Origin: CAZTCJ01 sp964612085
GTDB taxonomy: Bacteria > Pseudomonadota > Alphaproteobacteria > JAJFIK01
NCBI GenBank assembly: GCA_964612085.1
Contig: CAZTCJ010000010.1
Location: forward strand, 1-64,000
DNA length: 64,000 nt
Reading direction: 5' to 3'
Shown: in pieces, positions 1 through 10,107 of the stretch
How the letters are laid out: each line of letters begins with the position of its first letter
Numbering within the stretch: the first letter of the stretch is position 1
Notes under the pieces: generated by a model
The model's input: only the letters and a program-made list of their open reading frames with translations
What the model was told of the DNA's origin: nothing
The model's database searches: none
Made by a program: the position numbers and the translations under genes

Positions 1-418
1 TGGACTTGCCGAAGCCCATGGCCTTGCCGCCGCCCGACTGCATCTGGCGCATGAAGAAAATCCACACCGCGATCAGAAGCAGCATGGGGAACCAGGAGAT
101 CAGAATGCCGATCAGCGGATGGACGGTTTCGTCCTCCGCCTTGATGCGGACTTCGATGTCCTTTTCCGCGAGACGTTCCGCGAAATCGGAATTCATCGGC
201 GCGACGGTCGTGAATTCCTGACCGTTGGTGTAATGGCCGGTGACCCGCTGGCCCTGGACCAGCACGTCGCTCACATTGCCGCCTTCCACCTGCTGGATGA
301 AATCGGAGTATTTGATCTCGTTGGCCGCGTTCTGCTGGGGCGAGCCCTGGAACAGGTTAAACAGCGCCACGAGCAGCAGAATGATGATGGCCCATAGCGC
401 GAAATTCCGGAAATTCAT
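1..418 (-). CDS. ftsH: ATP-dependent zinc metalloprotease FtsH, N-terminal part (runs off window)
   Basis: Membrane-anchored AAA+ protease that degrades misfolded membrane proteins and short-lived cytosolic regulators. Only the first ~139 residues lie in the window. They start MNFRNFALWAII, which gives a first membrane helix at about residues 5-23. A periplasmic domain of about 80 residues follows, then a second helix rich in Ile, Leu and Phe near residues 105-130, then a glycine-rich linker (SGGGKAMGFGKS). This is the standard FtsH N-terminus. The AAA and HEXXH domains lie beyond base 1. It is last in the tilS-ftsH order common in proteobacteria and is separated from tilS by 175 bp, room for its own promoter. 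Confidence 0.95.
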   Translation of the reverse strand, partial: MNFRNFALWAIIILLLVALFNLFQGSPQQNAANEIKYSDFIQQVEGGNVSDVLVQGQRVTGHYTNGQEFTTVAPMNSDFAERLAEKDIEVRIKAEDETVHPLIGILISWFPMLLLIAVWIFFMRQMQSGGGKAMGFGKS

Positions 419-593
419 GTGACGCGGATCCCTTCACGAGTCTTATGTCGTTCACGGTCCCAAGGCTGTGCCCTGGAACCGTGGCAGGCGGCGTTTGAAC
501 CCGACCGAGTGACCGGCCAACGCGCCTGAAGCGAGCAGTCTACCCTAAACCTTCTCATAGATTTAAGTCGTCAGGTGAGATTCGCCATCCTTA

Positions 594-1991
594 TTAAGCT
601 GCACCGCCTTCAAAAGCGTCAAGGTGACTGTCAACACCAAGCAGTCTGGAGACGAATGTGGCGCGAAAGCCCGTGCGCAGCGGATCGAACCCCGCATGGG
701 GCACGGCCACCAGCCGCTCGCCGCGCCAGAACGCGGGCAAGGTCGGGCGCACGCCCACCGGCATGTCCCGGGGCGGACTGGCGCCCGCGTCGCGCATCAG
801 GCTGTACCCGTCCCGCCCCAAGGGCCTGATTTCGCCGGCATCCTGGCCGCGCGGCAAAGATACGCGGAAGCGCCCGTCCCACAGGCGCACCGAGCCGCTG
901 TCGAGTGTGCTCGCGGATTCCAGATGCCGGTTTTCCCGGGCGATCTGAAGCGCCTCGCCGCCAGCGACGGGCACGATCCGGCAGCCGCCCAGCGTGCGCC
1001 CGCGATGCAGCGTGCCCGACCGCACGGCGGCAAAAATCCGCTCCAGGCGATCGAACCGGGGCGGAAAAGTCTGACCGCCGACCGAGCGGATGACGCCGGC
1101 CAGAACCCGCAGCGCCACATCCTCGGGCGCGCGCACGAAGGCGCCGGTCTCAAGCCGGGCAAAACCCGCCCGGTGCCAGAACACGCAGTCGCGCACCAAA
1201 CGCGCCTGATAATCCTCAAGAGCCGCGCGCGCCCGGGCCATGCGCTCCGCCGTCACCGCCAGGCGGTCGGCCGTCAGGCCTTCCTCGGCGAGCAGAGCGG
1301 CCAGGCGGCGGAACCGCACCCGCGCGAAGCGTTGGTCTTCGTTGGAGGGATCTTCCAGCCAGGAGAGGCCCACCTGATCGAGCGTCGCGCGCAAACGCTC
1401 ACGCGGCATATGGAGCAGCGGACGGACCAGCTCGATGGTCGGGCGATGGGCAGCGTCATAAAGCACCGTGCGGGACGCCATGGCGGCGAGCCCGTCGACG
1501 CCGCTGCCGCGCGCCAGACGCATCAGAAAGGTTTCGGCCTGATCGTCGAGCGTATGGGCGGTCAGAAGGGTCGGCACGCCCATTTTCCGGCACCAGCGCT
1601 CCATCAGCCGGTAGCGCAGGTCCCGGGCCTCAGCCTGGAGATTGGAAGGGCTCAGCTTAATGTCGGGGGCGCTCAAAACCACATGGGGGATGCCGAACCG
1701 GGCGGCCTGTTCGCCGACCCAATGGGCTTCCTGCGCGGACTCAGGCCGGATCCCGTGATCGACCGTCAGGGCCGTGACCGGCGCGATCTTGTCCCGCGCC
1801 AAGCCCGGGCCCGAGGCCATGACCTGATGCTCGGCCCAGCGGGCAACCATGGCGAGCAACGCCATGCTGTCGCCGCCGCCGGAGACGGCAACGGCCAAGG
1901 GCGGCGCCAAGCCTTCACGGTGCGCCGCTTCAAGGAACTCGGCCGCGCTGACCGGTTCTTCCGTCTGTGCCGCCAAATCGGCCCGAGACAT
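594..1991 (-). CDS. tilS: tRNA(Ile)-lysidine synthase
   Basis: Cytosolic enzyme that converts C34 of tRNA-Ile(CAU) to lysidine using ATP and lysine, so that AUA is read as Ile. The protein is 465 residues. The PP-loop ATP-pyrophosphatase signature SGGGDS sits at about residues 37-42, and the TAHTLDDQAETFLMR segment that follows is typical of TilS. A C-terminal substrate-binding region is present, so the protein looks full length. The start at 1991 has an AGGA just upstream. It lies 58 bp downstream of cpoB and upstream of ftsH in the same direction, the usual pal-cpoB-tilS-ftsH order. Confidence 0.95.
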   Translation of the reverse strand: MSRADLAAQTEEPVSAAEFLEAAHREGLAPPLAVAVSGGGDSMALLAMVARWAEHQVMASGPGLARDKIAPVTALTVDHGIRPESAQEAHWVGEQAARFGIPHVVLSAPDIKLSPSNLQAEARDLRYRLMERWCRKMGVPTLLTAHTLDDQAETFLMRLARGSGVDGLAAMASRTVLYDAAHRPTIELVRPLLHMPRERLRATLDQVGLSWLEDPSNEDQRFARVRFRRLAALLAEEGLTADRLAVTAERMARARAALEDYQARLVRDCVFWHRAGFARLETGAFVRAPEDVALRVLAGVIRSVGGQTFPPRFDRLERIFAAVRSGTLHRGRTLGGCRIVPVAGGEALQIARENRHLESASTLDSGSVRLWDGRFRVSLPRGQDAGEIRPLGRDGYSLMRDAGASPPRDMPVGVRPTLPAFWRGERLVAVPHAGFDPLRTGFRATFVSRLLGVDSHLDAFEGGAA

Positions 1992-2049
1992 CGTCCTATC
2001 CCCGCAACCGGCAACTTGCCCCGTCGTGCCGGCCCTTTGGATGATGCGA

Positions 2050-3126
2050 TCAGGCGCAGGAAAACTCAGCCCGTGCCTTTTTCAAATTGCGCTTGATGGG
2101 TTCAGAGGCATCCGGATATTTCCGGCTCAACTGCCGCAGCGTATCGCACGCCGCTTTTCGCTCGCCCAGCCGCTCGAAAGTGAGCGCCAGCTTGAGCAGA
2201 CTGTCGGCCGCGCGCGTGCTGTCCGGATAATCCCGCGCAGTGGCAAGATACGCTTCCGCAGCCGCCGTGTACAGTTCACGGACAAAAAGAGATTCCCCGA
2301 TCCAATATTGCGCTTCTCCGGCGAAGTCGGAGTCAGGGTAAGTCTCTACGAAGGAACGGAAAGCGGTTTCCGCGCCTGCGAACTCGCCTTTCAGCAGAAG
2401 ATCGCGCGCCGATTTGAAATCCGCCCGCGGATCACCGGACGGCCCCGCGACGGCGGCCACACCTTCGTCAGGCATCGCCACGCCCGGCGTCAGCCTGCGC
2501 GGAATCTGCGAGCCCGCTCCGGCATCCGGTTGAGACTCGGTCTGGGGCGCGCCGAAATCCGGATCGCCCGCCGGCGTTTGCGCCTGCCCGGTGATGCCGA
2601 AGGGCGCGTCCTGGCTTTGGCCATCGCCGGCCGGCGCGTAAGGGTCGGCTTCCGCTGCGCCGAAAGACGGCGACAGACGGGTTTGAGAGGTAAAGCTGGG
2701 ATTTTGAGGATCCACGGGCGCCACCGCTCCCCCGGCAGGGGCGCCACCATTGCGCGCCACCTGATTGACGATCGTCTGAAGACGTTCGTAGCGGTATTGC
2801 AGACGTTCGAATTCGCCGGTCAGACGGGTCAGTTCCGATTCGAGCTGATCGACACGCACGAGCAGCCGGGCGACCGCTGGGCCGCCGGCGGCGGACGCGG
2901 TCTGAGCCTGGCCCGCAACGCCCGGGGTGGCTCTAAATCCCGAAGCGGCGCCGTTGGGCCGTCCGGCCTGCAAATGCAGATCGGCGATATCGCGTTCGAT
3001 CTGCTCCAGGCGCTCGATGATATCGAGCATCTCGCCATGCTGCGCGGCCGCAGGCCCTGCCAGCCAAACCGAACCGGCGATCAGCAGTGCGCCGCAAAGA
3101 CGGCTCGTCCAGGCACGTGACGTCAT
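2050..3126 (-). CDS. cpoB: Tol-Pal system protein CpoB/YbgF
   Basis: Periplasmic partner of the Tol-Pal machine; in E. coli it coordinates TolA with peptidoglycan synthesis at division. From the chosen ATG (3126, GGGGTGA upstream) the protein is 358 residues. It has a signal peptide ending in PAAAQ at about residue 27, a trimerising coiled coil rich in Glu, Leu and Ile (ERLEQIERDIADLH), a low-complexity Pro/Gly/Ala linker, and C-terminal TPR repeats (about residues 230-350, e.g. AETAFRSFVETYPDS, AEAYLATARDYPDS). An in-frame ATG at 3165 also has an SD (GAGGTTGGAG) and would lengthen the N-terminus by 13 residues. A terminator separates it from pal, so it probably heads a cpoB-tilS-ftsH transcript. 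Confidence 0.9.
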   Translation of the reverse strand: MTSRAWTSRLCGALLIAGSVWLAGPAAAQHGEMLDIIERLEQIERDIADLHLQAGRPNGAASGFRATPGVAGQAQTASAAGGPAVARLLVRVDQLESELTRLTGEFERLQYRYERLQTIVNQVARNGGAPAGGAVAPVDPQNPSFTSQTRLSPSFGAAEADPYAPAGDGQSQDAPFGITGQAQTPAGDPDFGAPQTESQPDAGAGSQIPRRLTPGVAMPDEGVAAVAGPSGDPRADFKSARDLLLKGEFAGAETAFRSFVETYPDSDFAGEAQYWIGESLFVRELYTAAAEAYLATARDYPDSTRAADSLLKLALTFERLGERKAACDTLRQLSRKYPDASEPIKRNLKKARAEFSCA

Positions 3127-3468
3127 GGGGTTCACCCCAGTCTTGGTGTTGTCGAAAATCCGCATGCTCCAACCTCGTTGCCCCAGTCTCACTCTTTCCA
3201 GATCGCGCTTTTCAGATCGCGGACGCCTGCTGACGTCAATTGCTCTTAAAAGACGATCGAGGCCACTCGTCCCGTCTCCCGTCGGCTGAAGAGCGGCACA
3301 TGTCAACACACAATGCACGCAGAATTCAAATGCCGTCCGCGCGGGTCACGGAAGCGGGAAACAGGGCCCAAAGCATGGCCAGGGGTCGTCCAGCCTGAAG
3401 ATTTGTGCCGATTGCGGCTTTTCCGCATCACCCATGGGGCGCGAAACGGGCCATGGCGAGCACAATAG

Positions 3469-3510
3469 AAAAAGAGCGCCGCCCAGACCTTACCGGTCCG
3501 GGCAGCGCTC
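3469..3510 (-). terminator. Rho-independent terminator after pal
   Basis: Read on the minus strand, a GC-rich hairpin (GAGCGC at 3505-3510 pairing with GCGCTC at 3474-3479, continued by GCCC/GGGC and GACC/GGTC with two mismatches) is followed by a run of five T. It lies 44 bp beyond the pal stop codon and would end the tol-pal transcript before cpoB. Confidence 0.8.
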
Positions 3511-3553
3511 CGGAATGCATTCGGCGGGCTGTTTGACGCCGTCTCGGCCCGAA

Positions 3554-4120
3554 TCAGGATCCGAAGCCGCCATCGACCTTGGTGACCGACCGGCGGTTCA
3601 GGTTCCAGGACCGTTGATCAGAGCCCGGAGCGATCGGGCGCTCCTTGCCGAACGAGACGGTGCGGATGCGGGACGGGCTGACGCCCAGGCTGACCAGATA
3701 GTCCTTCACGGTATTCGCGCGCCGCGATCCGAGTGCCAGATTGTACTCGCGGGTGCCGCGCTCATCCGCATGGCCTTCCACGGTGACATCGACGGTCGGA
3801 AACTGCTGAAGCCAGGCCGCCTGACGCTGCAGGATGGAGCGATCCTCGGCATCGAGATCGTAGCGGTCGGTATCGAAATGCACGCGTTCCTGGGCATTGA
3901 CCAGGAAGTGTTCCGCCGTGCCCGGTTCCGGACCTGTATCGAAACGGGTCACAGGCGCGGTACGCGGCGTTGCCGCCCCGGCGCCGGTGGCCGAAACGGA
4001 CTTGTCCCCGTCGGATGCGCAGGCCGTGACCAGTATCAGCGCGCCCGCCAGAACCGCCGTTCTGCGCGCGAAAGACCGCATGGCGGCGACGTTCAAATCA
4101 ATGAGAAGCATCTGGCTCAT
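3554..4120 (-). CDS. pal: Peptidoglycan-associated lipoprotein Pal
   Basis: Outer-membrane lipoprotein that binds peptidoglycan and TolB and tethers the outer membrane during constriction. The protein is 188 residues. It has a lipoprotein signal with lipobox LVTAC (Cys at about residue 34), a short linker, and an OmpA-type C-terminal domain with the diagnostic segments FDTDRYDL, VEGHADERGTREYN and LGSRRANTVKDYL. The ATG at 4120 has GGAG about 10 bases upstream. The next in-frame ATG (4081) lacks an SD but would give a more usual signal length. It is the last gene of the tolQRAB-pal series, followed by a terminator. Confidence 0.95.
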   Translation of the reverse strand: MSQMLLIDLNVAAMRSFARRTAVLAGALILVTACASDGDKSVSATGAGAATPRTAPVTRFDTGPEPGTAEHFLVNAQERVHFDTDRYDLDAEDRSILQRQAAWLQQFPTVDVTVEGHADERGTREYNLALGSRRANTVKDYLVSLGVSPSRIRTVSFGKERPIAPGSDQRSWNLNRRSVTKVDGGFGS

Positions 4121-4309
4121 GGTTCTTGGACTCCATCAGCAAAAGGAAGATCTTTAAACCCGTATCACCCAACCGGAAGTGAACCGATACCGTTACTCAT
4201 ACTCAATTAAACGCTAGCGGCAACCGTCCGGCCGCGCAAGATCAGGCTTATGACCGTATGGATAGGTATTTCCGTGTTTGGTGACCTCTGGTTATCAAAA
4301 AAGCGGCCC

Positions 4310-5794
4310 TCAATACTGCGCGTAAACATGTTCCGTCAGCAGCGGCGACCATGCCGGGTCCGACGCATCCTCGACCGTTCGGATTTCCCGCTCGTTATAG
4401 CCCGTCAGATCGACCGACCACAGGCGGACGGATCCGCCGGAGCCATCCGCGCGGGTCGGCGTTTGTCTAAAGAACATCAGGACACGGCCATTGGGCGACC
4501 AGGTCGGCGCCTCGTCGAGAAAACTCTCCGTCAAAAGCCGCTCGCCCGTGCCGTCGGGGCGCATGACGCCGATATAGAACTTGCCCCGCAAGATCTTCGT
4601 GAAGGCAACAAGGTCGCCCCGGGGCGACCAGACCGGGGTGGCATATTTGCCTTCCTGGAAACTGATGCGCCGGACATTGCGCCCGTCCCGGTCCATGACA
4701 TAGATCTGCTGGGAACCGCCCCGGTCGGAGTTGAAGGTGATGCGCGAACCGTCCGGCGACATGGATGGCGAGGTGTCGATGGCCGGGTGATGGGTCAGCC
4801 GCTCGATGACGCGGGTGCGCAGATCCATGACGAAGATGTCGGAATTGCCGTTGCGGTCGAGACTCATGATGACGCCGCGCCCGTCCGGCGTGAAGCGGGG
4901 CGCGAAGGTCATGCCGGGAAAATCGCCGACCACTTCTTCCTGACCGCTCTCGATACTGAGCAAATAGACGCGCGGCATGCCCGTCTCGTAGGACATGTAC
5001 ACCACTTCCTGTTTGGACGGGCTGAAGCGGGGGGTCAGGACGAGCGCCCGGCCGCTCGTCAGATACATGGGGTTGGCGCCGTCCTGGTCCATGATCGCGA
5101 GCCGCTTGACGCGCCGGACCTTAGGCCCGCTCTCGGAAATATAAACGATGCGCGTATCGAAATAGCCCTTTTCGCCCGTCAGCTTCTCATAGATCTGATC
5201 GGAAATCAGATGGGCCACCCGGCGCCAGCCATCCGGCGTCGCCGTGAATTCAAGCCCCACCATTTCGCGCTCGGCAAAGACATCCCAGAGCAGGAATTCG
5301 ACCTTCAGGCGACCGTCCCGGCGCGCCGTGATCCGGCCCGTCACGAGAACCTGCGCCTTGATGAGCCGCCAGTCGCCGAACCGGGGGCGTGCGGAAAAAT
5401 CCGTAATTTGCTGAATGAAGGCGGCTTTCTCGATGGGCGCGAACAGGCCGGAGCGTTCCAGATTGGCGCGGATGACGCCCGCAACATCGGTCCCGTACTG
5501 ACGCTCCAGCTCGACATCGCCGACGAAATCGACAATCGCCACGGGCATGGGCTCGACCGTACCGTCGGTGATGGTAATGCGCGGCGGGCTGTATTCGTCA
5601 GCCCGCGCCGCACCCGCCACCAGGCAGGCGACCACCAGAACGATACTCAGCACCATAAAGCCCAGCGCCAGCCAGGCCCGATCCGCCTGCGCCCGGCGCG
5701 CCCGCGCGGCTCGAAGCGCGCCCGGCATGCCACCACGCCAATAGGGAACATGAGTTAGTCGTGCACGAGTCATCGTACGATCCATTTTCATCAT
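4310..5794 (-). CDS. tolB: Tol-Pal system beta-propeller protein TolB
   Basis: Periplasmic protein that exchanges between Pal and TolA during outer-membrane constriction. The long form is 494 residues, against about 430 for typical TolB. The excess is an Arg/Ala-rich N-terminal stretch before the hydrophobic signal (about residues 42-62, ending in AGAARA). An N-terminal alpha/beta domain (IVDFVGD...) and a C-terminal six-bladed propeller follow; the blades show repeated motifs such as SPSKQEVVYMSYE, SPDGSRITFNSDRGG and SPRGDLVAFTK. Several ATGs cluster at the 5' end (5794, 5785, 5728), so the true start is uncertain; AGGG precedes the first pair. It lies between tolA and pal. Confidence 0.93.
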   Translation of the reverse strand: MMKMDRTMTRARLTHVPYWRGGMPGALRAARARRAQADRAWLALGFMVLSIVLVVACLVAGAARADEYSPPRITITDGTVEPMPVAIVDFVGDVELERQYGTDVAGVIRANLERSGLFAPIEKAAFIQQITDFSARPRFGDWRLIKAQVLVTGRITARRDGRLKVEFLLWDVFAEREMVGLEFTATPDGWRRVAHLISDQIYEKLTGEKGYFDTRIVYISESGPKVRRVKRLAIMDQDGANPMYLTSGRALVLTPRFSPSKQEVVYMSYETGMPRVYLLSIESGQEEVVGDFPGMTFAPRFTPDGRGVIMSLDRNGNSDIFVMDLRTRVIERLTHHPAIDTSPSMSPDGSRITFNSDRGGSQQIYVMDRDGRNVRRISFQEGKYATPVWSPRGDLVAFTKILRGKFYIGVMRPDGTGERLLTESFLDEAPTWSPNGRVLMFFRQTPTRADGSGGSVRLWSVDLTGYNEREIRTVEDASDPAWSPLLTEHVYAQY

Positions 5795-5999
5795 CCCTGG
5801 CAGGGACTTGTGTCCGTCCCGCCAATACTCCGGTAACGCGCCGTCCGAAATCGCTCGCGCCGGTCCATCAGCCCCTTCTACGCACCGCCTGTCCCCGAAC
5901 GCCCTCGTTTCGCAAGGACATGGCAGCCCGCTTCATTTCCAGGCCTAGAACGCCATTGCGGCAAGTCTTTGATCGCCAGCGCAGAAAACCGGTCACCCA

Positions 6000-6953
6000 T
6001 CACTGACCGAGCAGAAACCGGGGATCGAACTCAAGCTCGACGGTCTGCCAGCTCCGGTAGCGGTCGATGGGAAGCTCGAAGGGCTGGCACTGCAACACCG
6101 CGCGAATCGCCCGGTCGGCGGCGGTGCGCATATATTGATCGGCGCTCATGGCCCACTGGTTGACCACCACGGGCACGCCAACCACCGAGCCATCCGGGTT
6201 GAACTGCACCTTGATGAGCACGATCAGCTCTTCGGCGTTGGGCGCACCGGTGGGCGGCGACCAGCAGGGCTTGAGCTGGGCGCGGATGGCGTCGATTTCG
6301 CTCAATGTCAGCCCGGTCTGAAGCCCGGCGGCGGCCCGGGGCTGGTCGCCCGAGGACAGCTCGGAAATGCCCTGATTCTGATGGAAATCGCGGGCTTTTT
6401 CCTCGCGCGGCTTCTTGTTGAGCAGGGCGGCCGTGCTGGCGAAGAAATCATCTTCCTCCGGAGGATCGGCGGGCCTGGCCGCCGGTTTGGAAATGGGACG
6501 CGCCCGCATCACCGTTTCCGGATCGCTGACCGGCTCGTCGGGCTCGGGCAGCGGTTCGACCACGGGCTTGGAGGGCTCAGGCGCGGGTTCCGGGTCCGGC
6601 AAAGGGGCCGGTTCCGGCTCGGGCTGCGGCACGACGGGTTCGGGCTGAGCGGCGGGCGCCGGTTCGGGCTCCGGTTCAGGCTCGGGCTCGGGTTGCGGTT
6701 CGGGATCGGGCTCCGGCGGCAAGGGCTGCGGTTCGGGATCGGGTTCCGGGATTTCTTCCAGCACAGGCTCTTCGGCGGGCGTGTCTTCTTCCACGGCAGG
6801 CGCGATATTGGTCTCTTCGGCCATGGTCAGGAGTTCGACCGGAAGGACGGGCGGCAGCTCCACAGGCGTCTTGAATCCTTGCGGAAACGCCATGATCGTC
6901 GTGAAGACGACCCCGCTATGCAGCAAAACTGACAGTCCGACCGCAACCCGCAT
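6000..6953 (-). CDS. tolA: Tol-Pal energy-coupling protein TolA (TonB-like C-terminus)
   Basis: Inner-membrane protein that spans the periplasm and transmits proton-motive energy from TolQR to TolB/Pal. The 317-residue protein has a single N-terminal anchor (about residues 3-24), a long Pro-Glu-rich rod (about residues 50-150, many PEPEPEP units) and a C-terminal TonB/TolA-type domain (about residues 205-317: LKPCWSPP, VKFNPDGSV-like and YRSWQTVELEFDP segments). The rod is TonB-like rather than the Ala/Lys helix of E. coli TolA, as is common in alphaproteobacteria. It starts 27 bp after the tolR stop and is followed by tolB. Confidence 0.9.
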   Translation of the reverse strand: MRVAVGLSVLLHSGVVFTTIMAFPQGFKTPVELPPVLPVELLTMAEETNIAPAVEEDTPAEEPVLEEIPEPDPEPQPLPPEPDPEPQPEPEPEPEPEPAPAAQPEPVVPQPEPEPAPLPDPEPAPEPSKPVVEPLPEPDEPVSDPETVMRARPISKPAARPADPPEEDDFFASTAALLNKKPREEKARDFHQNQGISELSSGDQPRAAAGLQTGLTLSEIDAIRAQLKPCWSPPTGAPNAEELIVLIKVQFNPDGSVVGVPVVVNQWAMSADQYMRTAADRAIRAVLQCQPFELPIDRYRSWQTVELEFDPRFLLGQ

Positions 6954-6980
6954 GAATGTCTTACGCTCTCCTCTGGCTTC

Positions 6981-7427
6981 CTAGGACGGCGTTTCGCCGA
7001 CCAGGCCGACGCGCGTGAATCCGGCGGCGTTCAGGGTGCCGAGCACGTCCATGAATGCGCCGTAATCGATCGACTGATCGGCCCGCAGGAAAATCCGGAT
7101 ATCGCGGTTGTTCTTGGTGATGTAATTCAGCTTCGGGATCAGCTCGCCCAAGGCCACTTCCGTATCCTGAACATAGATCGTCTTGTCCGACGCGATGGTC
7201 ACCGCCAGGGGTTCGTCCGTCCCCGGCAGCGGATTGGCCCGCGTCTCCGGCAGGTCCACTGGCACGCCCACGGTCAGGAGCGGCGCGGCCACCATGAAGA
7301 TGATCAACAGCACCAGCATGACGTCCACGAAGGGCGTCACATTGATCTCGTTCATGGGCTTGAATCGGCGCTGCGAGCGCTGTCCCCGGCGGGATCCTCC
7401 GCCTGAGTCCTGGGTGTTCATCCCCAT
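6981..7427 (-). CDS. tolR: Tol-Pal protein TolR (ExbD family)
   Basis: Inner-membrane component of the TolQ-TolR proton channel. The 148-residue protein has a short basic cytosolic N-terminus, one membrane helix with the essential Asp (EINVTPFVDVMLVLLIIFMV, about residues 27-46) and a periplasmic ExbD/TolR domain. GGGAGG lies about 9 bases before the ATG at 7427, inside the end of tolQ, only 3 bp away. The pair is very likely translationally coupled. Confidence 0.95.
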   Translation of the reverse strand: MGMNTQDSGGGSRRGQRSQRRFKPMNEINVTPFVDVMLVLLIIFMVAAPLLTVGVPVDLPETRANPLPGTDEPLAVTIASDKTIYVQDTEVALGELIPKLNYITKNNRDIRIFLRADQSIDYGAFMDVLGTLNAAGFTRVGLVGETPS

Positions 7428-7430
7428 GGG

Positions 7431-8198
<768 letters not shown>

Positions 8199-8498
8199 CG
8201 TGCGTTCCTTTCCCGTGCGCCGCTTTGGGGCCGTCCGCATCAGCGCTGTCGTCTGAGCGGAGCCCGCCGTTCATCAATGCCTGCACTCACATCCACGCGT
8301 ACTCTCGATACCCCTCATCACTGTGATCCTCGAAGGCGGAGGCGGCACGCTCAGGGCATCAAAAGGGCTTTATGGGGGCGAACGAACGGCAGGCACGCGT
8401 CATGTGCTTGGCCCGAGCCCCCACGGAATCCAACATTTCGGAAAGTTTTGGATGTTTGTGACCAAACTTGGGCCGGGGACCGCGCCGGTCCCGTGCGC
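8199..8498. other. Intergenic region ybgC-tolQ, no gene seen
   Basis: 300 bp with no credible ORF on either strand. A 7-bp GC hairpin with a 3-base loop (8476-8492, GGGACCG/CGGTCCC) sits just past the ybgC stop but lacks a T tract. The space could hold a promoter for tolQRAB-pal; I do not see a convincing -35/-10 pair. Confidence 0.4.
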
Positions 8499-8972
8499 TC
8501 AGCCTTCCTGGGGCGCGATATACGGGCTCATGATGTCGATCACATCCTGGGGCAGACGGCGGGGCCGGCCCTCATTGTTGATGCAAGCCGCATAGACATG
8601 GGCACGCACCATCTCCTCTTCCCCGCGCAGGATGATCTGGCGCGCCTCGATACGCGCGCCGGTGGCCTTGGTATAGAGCGTGCGCACCTCAAGCAAGTCA
8701 TCGATACGCGCAGGCCGGAGGAATTCCAGATCGAGCTTATGAATGGAAAAGGCGAGCGGTTCGCCCCGCTCCCACAGATCCGCATGATGGACGCCCGCGA
8801 GCCTCAAACAATCGCTGCGCCCGCGCTCCAGAAAGCGCACATAGCTGGCGTGATAGACCACACCGGAAAAATCCGTGTCCTCATAATAAATGCGTACGGG
8901 CAGCACATGAACCCGGCCCTGAAATACGCCGCCCAGAATGGCCGTGGACGGATCGACGGAAATATCCGACAT
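8499..8972 (-). CDS. ybgC: Tol-Pal-associated acyl-CoA thioesterase YbgC
   Basis: Cytosolic hot-dog thioesterase of the 4-hydroxybenzoyl-CoA/YbgC family. The 157-residue protein shows the family motif YYEDTDFSGVVYHASYVRFLERGRSD (about residues 29-54), in which the Asp of TDFSGVVYH is the catalytic residue. It sits directly downstream of ruvB (14 bp) and upstream of tolQ, the conserved ybgC-tol position. Its role in the Tol system is not settled in the family; a phospholipid or acyl-carrier link has been proposed. Confidence 0.93.
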   Translation of the reverse strand: MSDISVDPSTAILGGVFQGRVHVLPVRIYYEDTDFSGVVYHASYVRFLERGRSDCLRLAGVHHADLWERGEPLAFSIHKLDLEFLRPARIDDLLEVRTLYTKATGARIEARQIILRGEEEMVRAHVYAACINNEGRPRRLPQDVIDIMSPYIAPQEG

Positions 8973-8986
8973 CTATGTCCCCTCTC

Positions 8987-10018
8987 TCACTCCCCCTCGA
9001 AGAGATCGGCCTCCGATCCCCGGGGCGGCTCGAGCCCCAGATGGCCGAACGCCTGCCCCGTGAGCACTCTACCCCTGGGCGTGCGTTTCACGAAACCCTG
9101 CTGGATCAGATAAGGCTCGATAATGTCCTCGATGGCGTCGCGCGGCTCGGACAAGGCCGCCGCTACGGTCTCGATCCCCACCGGCCCGCCGCCGAAATGG
9201 CGCGCGATGGTGGTCAGATAGCGGTGATCGAGGGCATCGAGGCCCCGCGCATCCACATCGAGCCGCTTCAAGGCCTTGTCCGCCACGCCCGCATCGATGG
9301 TGTCCGCGCCGTCAACGGCGGCAAAGTCGCGGACCCGGCGCAGCAACCGTCCGGCCACCCGGGGCGTGCCACGCGCCCGTTTGGCGATCTCGACCGCCCC
9401 GTCCGCCGTCATGGCGACGCCGAGCACCGACGCGCCGCGGGTGACGATGCGGGTCAGATCCTCCACGGAGTAAAATTCGAGCCGGATCGGAATACCGAAC
9501 CGGTCGCGCAAGGGCGTGGTCAACAGCCCCATGCGGGTGGTGGCGGCGACAAGCGTGAACGGCGCCAGATCGATCCGTACCGAGCGCGCCGCCGGCCCCT
9601 CCCCGATGATGAGATCGAGGGCGAAATCCTCCATGGCCGGATAAAGGATTTCCTCCACCGCCGGATTGAGCCGGTGGATCTCATCGATAAAGAGCACGTC
9701 GCGCGGTTCCAGATTGGTCAGGATCGCGGCCAGGTCGCCCGCCTTGGCGATGACGGGACCGGAGGTGGCGCGGAAATTCACCCCCAGTTCGCGGGAGACG
9801 ATCTGGGCGAGCGTGGTCTTGCCCAGGCCCGGCGGACCGGAGAGCAGCACATGGTCGAGCGCATCGCCGCGCCCGCGCGCCGCCTCGATAAAGATCTTCA
9901 GATTGTCCCGCGCCTGGGGCTGGCCCACGAAATCGTCGAGCGCCTGGGGCCGCAGGCGCACCTCGCCCGCATCCTCCTCACGGGGTTCAGCCCCGACAAT
10001 CCGCTCCGCCTCGCTCAT
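8987..10018 (-). CDS. ruvB: Holliday junction branch migration ATPase RuvB
   Basis: AAA+ helicase motor that drives branch migration with RuvA. The 343-residue protein has Walker A GPPGLGKTTLAQ (about residues 61-72), Walker B LFIDEIHRL, the sensor segment VAATTRMGLLTTPLRDRFG with an arginine finger, and a C-terminal winged-helix DNA-binding domain (IEPYLIQQGFVKRTPRGR). In most alphaproteobacteria ruvC and ruvA stand directly upstream. Here the upstream gene is a small antitoxin-like ORF and neither ruvA nor ruvC is in the window. Confidence 0.97.
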   Translation of the reverse strand: MSEAERIVGAEPREEDAGEVRLRPQALDDFVGQPQARDNLKIFIEAARGRGDALDHVLLSGPPGLGKTTLAQIVSRELGVNFRATSGPVIAKAGDLAAILTNLEPRDVLFIDEIHRLNPAVEEILYPAMEDFALDLIIGEGPAARSVRIDLAPFTLVAATTRMGLLTTPLRDRFGIPIRLEFYSVEDLTRIVTRGASVLGVAMTADGAVEIAKRARGTPRVAGRLLRRVRDFAAVDGADTIDAGVADKALKRLDVDARGLDALDHRYLTTIARHFGGGPVGIETVAAALSEPRDAIEDIIEPYLIQQGFVKRTPRGRVLTGQAFGHLGLEPPRGSEADLFEGE

Positions 10019-10107
10019 GACCGCCTACCTGTTCGGCATCTGTTCTCTTGGCATAGCGTCCGCGATTCGATGTGGCAAGGCTATGGAGCATGGATCGTAG
10101 GGACGCC

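Noticed and set aside
624..2096. Long plus-strand open frame of 490 codons across tilS
   Set aside because: It lies antisense to tilS, has no recognisable domain and is explained by high GC in the opposite frame.
4250..5758. Long plus-strand open frame of 502 codons across tolB
   Set aside because: Antisense shadow of tolB; no domain, no SD, composition rich in Arg/Pro/Gly as expected for a shadow frame.
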